This document shows positions 60,731 to 64,000 of a stretch of 64,000 bases of DNA, one piece after another. Position 1 is the first letter of the stretch. Every line of letters begins with the position of its first letter. This DNA comes from a virus: the IMG/VR virus record IMGVR_UViG_3300025168_000056, positions 1 to 64,000 of that record; one strand, 5' to 3'. The position numbers and the translations under genes were made by a program. The notes beneath the pieces are model-generated. The model did no database searches. It saw only the letters and a list, made by a program, of their open reading frames with translations, and had not been told where the DNA came from.

Positions 60731-61472
60731 AACAAAGAAGAATAACTGCGCTGCAGCCATAAAGAGTTTAATACCCCCGGGCTCCATAGTTAATTCTTAC
60801 GCGTTCTATGATGGCAAGATAGAGTTTTCATTAGCTAACGATCAACGCTTTGTAAATGCAAGCACCACAAGTTTGCCGGTATATACTTTTTGGGCATGCC
60901 TAATGCATGATCCTAGTAAACTGCATTCGATGGTATCTTCTGATTCGCTAAGATTTGAAGGAGAAGCCATACTATCAATATTGCAAGATATGTGGCACAC
61001 ACACAAGAGCCCGTTCATTACGGCTAGTCTTTTTTTCATAATGAACAGGTGCTCTTCAACGGGACTTATATCTTCTGGAGAATTAGACACAGATATGCTG
61101 ACGCCTACCGCAATTGCCAAATTGAAAACCTTTTCGACACCAGATAATTTTCACCTGAACCTATCTCCAGCCAAGTTAGCTAAACAAATTGAAAAATCTG
61201 ACTCGCGGAGCTATAATTTAGTCTTGGGCGGTAGGTTTAATTATAATTTGTTTGAGCAGGGCAAGAGCATCGCAATAGAACAAACTTCAATCGACCATAG
61301 AGAGTTAGCTGAGTTATGCAAGAACACAGACACCAAAATTTTAATCACATATGATTTTGATCACAAGATACCAAGAACATTTAAAAACAACAGGATTGTT
61401 ATGATTGACAAGTACGGCATCCAGACCGAACGCGAAGACAGAGCAGAGGAGATCATCGTTGCCAACTTCTAA
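60711..61472 (+). CDS. Degenerate (probably inactive) D12-type methyltransferase paralogue
   Basis: 253 residues from ATG 60711 (GTGGTG upstream; other ATGs at 60699 and 60690). IKSLIPPGSIVNSYAFYDGK then IEFSLAN and YTFWACLMHDPSKL (58-71) align with the phage's own Dam at 34149 (HILPHIPEG..., SPFFGGGSIELALAN, WFWQGLCGDSNKL). A D12-like DHRELAELC (195-203) and ILITYDFDH follow. Both catalytic motifs are changed: FFGGGS is AFYDGK and DPPY is GGRF (173-176 in LGGRF). It may bind DNA or act as a partner of the active enzyme without methylating. Confidence 0.6.
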   Translation: MTPILDKTKKNNCAAAIKSLIPPGSIVNSYAFYDGKIEFSLANDQRFVNASTTSLPVYTFWACLMHDPSKLHSMVSSDSLRFEGEAILSILQDMWHTHKSPFITASLFFIMNRCSSTGLISSGELDTDMLTPTAIAKLKTFSTPDNFHLNLSPAKLAKQIEKSDSRSYNLVLGGRFNYNLFEQGKSIAIEQTSIDHRELAELCKNTDTKILITYDFDHKIPRTFKNNRIVMIDKYGIQTEREDRAEEIIVANF

Positions 61473-61809
61473 TTTATTATTCGCATGTGCTTTATTCGCT
61501 ATCGGACAGACACTTGGCTGGTTTCAGTTAAACTCACAATTCGTCTGGGACTGGTGGAAGGATAAGCCGCTATTTTCTGCGATCATCTTCTCAGTGCCCA
61601 CGGGTATTTGTTTTTGGTATGGGGTCAAGATAGCATATGCCGAGATGGGGCAGGTTTGGGGACCAAGGTTCTTAATCTTTAGTATGTCTTACTTCACCTT
61701 TCCTATCTTGACATGGTGGCTCCTTAATGAGAGCATGTTTACCACAAAGACAATCTTGTGTGTGATTCTTTCGTTCCTAATTGTAGGAATTCAGTTGTTC
61801 TGGAAGTAA
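61459..61809 (+). CDS. Four-helix membrane protein (116 aa)
   Basis: TTG at 61459 follows GAGGAG by 8 bases and overlaps the upstream gene by 14. Four hydrophobic helices: LLFACALFAIGQTLGW, SAIIFSVPTGICFWYGV, RFLIFSMSYFTFPILTWWL, and KTILCVILSFLIVGIQLFW. The fold suggests an SMR/EamA-like half transporter, as in the PxLxxxxxxES...G end. A holin-like role cannot be excluded, as an amidase endolysin is present. Confidence 0.6.
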   Translation: MPTSNLLFACALFAIGQTLGWFQLNSQFVWDWWKDKPLFSAIIFSVPTGICFWYGVKIAYAEMGQVWGPRFLIFSMSYFTFPILTWWLLNESMFTTKTILCVILSFLIVGIQLFWK

Positions 61810-61813
61810 ACCA

Positions 61814-62581
61814 ATGAATACAATATATTTGTTTGATGTAGATGGGACACTCACCCCCGCAAAAAATAACATAGACACTAAGTTCGCCGCTCAATTTTTG
61901 AAGTGGTCAAAGAGCCGACAAGTGTACATTGTGTCGGGTGGCTCGTTCATAAGAATACTGAACCAAATCAAGCGACCTATCTTTGATCGGGTGCAAGGTG
62001 TGTTCGCGTGCATGGGCAACGCATATTACACCAACCGATTCAACAAAGAAGATGGTTATAGTACGTGGACCGAGATGTACAAGAATAAGTTTGATATCAA
62101 AAAGCAGAAAGACTTTTATGCGGAACTCGACTGGATCGTCAAGGACTCCCCGTTTCATATTAAGACCGGCCGCCACTACGAAGAGCGTGTGGGTATGGTA
62201 AACTTTTCGATTGTAGGCAGGAACGCTACGATGGAACAGCGCAAAGTTTACGAAGAGTATGATGCAAAGTTTAAAGAGCGAGAGAAGATAGTTAAGAAGC
62301 TCTCGAAAAAGTATAAAGGCATTGACTTTGTGATAGGTGGTGCTGTGAGTATAGACATCTTTAACAAAGGTAACGACAAATCGCAGGTAATTCACAGAGT
62401 CTTAAAAGGTAAACTTGAAGACCACCGCATTGTGTTTGTGGGAGACAGGGTACCCTTCCCCGGCAACGATCACTCGTTAGCTTCAGTTTTGCAAGAGCAC
62501 AAGAATGGTCATGCTATAGAAGTCGAAAGCTGGCGAGACACAGCCAAGCTACTGTCCACTGACCTTTTTGCCAGCGGTTAG
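61814..62581 (+). CDS. HAD-family protein, eukaryote-type phosphomannomutase-like
   Basis: 255 residues. IYLFDVDGTLTPAK with catalytic D8 and D10; VSGGSFIRI (near 40); RVGMVNFSIVGRNATMEQRK (near 125) and FVIGGAVSIDIFNKGNDKSQ (near 173), then IVFVGDRVPFPGNDH. These blocks align with human PMM2 (NVSPIGRSCSQEER, SIGGQISFDVFPDGWDK, FFGDKT..GGNDH). Interconverts mannose/glucose 1- and 6-phosphates in that family. May feed surface-sugar or DNA-sugar modification; the substrate here is unproven. Confidence 0.75.
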   Translation: MNTIYLFDVDGTLTPAKNNIDTKFAAQFLKWSKSRQVYIVSGGSFIRILNQIKRPIFDRVQGVFACMGNAYYTNRFNKEDGYSTWTEMYKNKFDIKKQKDFYAELDWIVKDSPFHIKTGRHYEERVGMVNFSIVGRNATMEQRKVYEEYDAKFKEREKIVKKLSKKYKGIDFVIGGAVSIDIFNKGNDKSQVIHRVLKGKLEDHRIVFVGDRVPFPGNDHSLASVLQEHKNGHAIEVESWRDTAKLLSTDLFASG

Positions 62582-62593
62582 TTGAAAACCTGA

Positions 62594-62600
62594 CTATTTA
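62594..62600 (+). promoter_or_regulatory. CTATTTA candidate late-promoter motif
   Basis: CTATTTA 18 bases upstream of the ATG at 62619, in a 37-base gap. Confidence 0.45.
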
Positions 62601-62618
62601 TTGTGTTGAGGTAAAAAT

Positions 62619-64000
62619 ATGCAAAAATCTACAGACATGTGGTTCCGTTATTTAAAAGAGGACCGCACAATCACCGAAGGCTTACGAGATATTGGTCTTC
62701 CCGAATATGTAATCGACTTCATTGAAAGCGCAATGCCCGAGGCGCCTGAAAAATCCAAGATGCTTATGGGTAATCTGTGGAAGAACGACCGCGAGTATGG
62801 TAGAAATCTTACCGAACTACAGTTTAATATCGTCAACACCTTGATTAATGATTACAATGACTATGTTATTGGTGACGGTCCAAAGGATGACGAAGGCAGA
62901 CCCGGCGAGGTTGACGTGCGTACTGTTGAACCGTACGATCCGAGTGCTATAAGAACCAAGCCCCGTCAAGCATATGACGACGAAAGAATAGAACAAGGCA
63001 AGCGTGTTAAGTTTGTTATCCAGAACCTCAAGAACGGCGTAGCTAAACCTTTCGGTACCTGGCGCAAGATGATAATGAAGTCGGTCAAAGCTTTAAGTAA
63101 AGCAGGCGTTCCGTCTGAAAAGGTCGAGACAACAAAAGAAGATTTAAATAACATGCTTCAATCTAGATATCGCAATTGGTGGAACCAATATGATATCATT
63201 GCCGCGTTCTTAAATGATGACCCAACCAACTATGAGTTGGCTAAAGATGCGATTGATACTAGATCTAATACACACGATATCAACGAATTATTTACTATAG
63301 CAAAAGAATTTCTTGAGAACAAAGAAGACCCAGAGAACGTAATACATGAGTTTGATGATGGCTCGTACTGGTACAACCTAGCGACATCTAACTGCTCAGT
63401 CGAGGGCGAGCGCATGGGACACTGTGGTTCTGACTCGCGAGGCACACTGGTGTCTCTCCGCAAGAAGAAGGGCAAGCGCCGTGAGTCCTCGTCTTATGTC
63501 ACAATGACATGGGGTGACGGCGACGCCGGCGAAACTCTTTACCAAATCAAAGGCAGAGGAAACGATGCACCCCCCGAAGAAGTCTGGGATCATATTGTGT
63601 GGTTTATCGACAATATGAATATTCAAGCCGTAGAAGAAACAGGCGAGCACTCTAGCGACTACGATGGCTTTGAGATGATGAATGAATACCTCGCAAGCAA
63701 GACCACCGCCAGCTTTAGCGGCAACATCGAAGAGATTATGGAGGCTGTCCAAGAAGCCGTCGATGGCATTGACTCTAGATTCTACGACAACCGCAACGAA
63801 AATGAAGACACCAGTATTGACTGTACGGTTGAAACCGGTGAAGACATGGGCGGTGATCCCCGAAGTATTTATTTGTATATGAGGTGTGATGCAAGCTTCC
63901 AAATCAATCTTGGATGGCCGGGCTTTGAGACAAGAGACGGCATGTATAGACCAACGACCGGACCCGACTCAACAGAACCTCTAGAGCTTGAGGATATACC
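62619..64000 (+). CDS. PcfJ-like protein, 3' end outside window
   Basis: The frame is open to the end of the window (460 codons seen). Starts MQKSTDMWFRYLKEDR behind GAGGT; WFRYLKED resembles WRKFLKED of the nuclease at 35006. The motif CSVEGERMGHCGSDSRGTLV (near 257-276) followed by SLRKKKG, and TMTWG...LYQIKGRGNDAPP, has the shape of the PcfJ domain (EGxxMxHCV...GxxxIxxLRxK...QIxGxxNxxP). A candidate late promoter precedes it, so it may be a virion-associated or late protein. Function unknown. Confidence 0.55.
   Translation, partial: MQKSTDMWFRYLKEDRTITEGLRDIGLPEYVIDFIESAMPEAPEKSKMLMGNLWKNDREYGRNLTELQFNIVNTLINDYNDYVIGDGPKDDEGRPGEVDVRTVEPYDPSAIRTKPRQAYDDERIEQGKRVKFVIQNLKNGVAKPFGTWRKMIMKSVKALSKAGVPSEKVETTKEDLNNMLQSRYRNWWNQYDIIAAFLNDDPTNYELAKDAIDTRSNTHDINELFTIAKEFLENKEDPENVIHEFDDGSYWYNLATSNCSVEGERMGHCGSDSRGTLVSLRKKKGKRRESSSYVTMTWGDGDAGETLYQIKGRGNDAPPEEVWDHIVWFIDNMNIQAVEETGEHSSDYDGFEMMNEYLASKTTASFSGNIEEIMEAVQEAVDGIDSRFYDNRNENEDTSIDCTVETGEDMGGDPRSIYLYMRCDASFQINLGWPGFETRDGMYRPTTGPDSTEPLELEDI

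Overview
The window is part of the genome of a large tailed phage with a contractile, T4-type tail and head. About 63 genes can be supported, all on the + strand, tightly packed and often overlapping by 1-8 bases. The virion genes match the T4 plan: gp22-like scaffold, gp23-like capsid, gp13/14/15-like neck, gp18-like sheath, gp19-like tube, gp26-like hub protein, tape measure, gp48/54-like cap and gp53-like wedge. Their order differs from T4. A Gram-negative host is inferred from the AGGAG ribosome sites, the sigma-70-type promoters, a phage lipoprotein, a signal-peptide outer-membrane-like protein and an amidase endolysin. The short acidic lipoprotein resembles lipoproteins common in delta-proteobacterial groups, but this is only a hint.

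Layout. 1-6006: five tail-fibre-like proteins with related ends. 6046-10201: scaffold, capsid, an accessory virion protein and a small basic protein, with a possible kissing-loop RNA leader after the capsid gene. 10217-28583: neck, sheath, tube, tail chaperones (with a possible frameshift), tape measure and baseplate. 28583-31449: a compact family A DNA polymerase, a divergent tubulin/FtsZ-like protein and a gp32-like ssDNA-binding protein. 31475-33040: three small envelope-type proteins separated by four near-identical hairpins. 33040-36112: a ParB-like protein, a Dam-type methylase and a PD-(D/E)XK-type nuclease. 36173-49379: UvsX recombinase, UvsE, 5' nuclease, DnaB-type helicase, class II ribonucleotide reductase, GroES-like protein, endolysin, two small-molecule-enzyme-like proteins and a full-length DnaE-type DNA polymerase. 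49439-64000: two ClpP-like proteases, J-domain protein, dUTPase, second adenine methylase, thioredoxin, IMPDH/GMP-reductase, a sigma region 4-like zinc protein, an acidic core-like protein, GroEL, a degenerate methylase paralogue, a phosphomannomutase-like HAD protein and a PcfJ-like protein that runs off the end.

How it works together. Host-like promoters (TTGACA, 16-17 bases, TATAAT) precede the replication, nucleotide and chaperone genes. A different motif, CTATTTA, lies just upstream of virion genes and is a candidate late promoter. Replication appears to be built around a DnaE-like polymerase with helicase, UvsX, ssDNA-binding protein and 5' nuclease; a second small family A polymerase is also present, and no T4-type family B polymerase is seen here. 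Nucleotide supply (reductase, dUTPase, thioredoxin, IMPDH/GMPR) and protein folding and turnover (GroEL, GroES, J protein, two ClpP) are unusually complete. No tRNA gene, CRISPR array, insertion sequence or intron was seen, and no gene-free stretch exceeds 300 bases.
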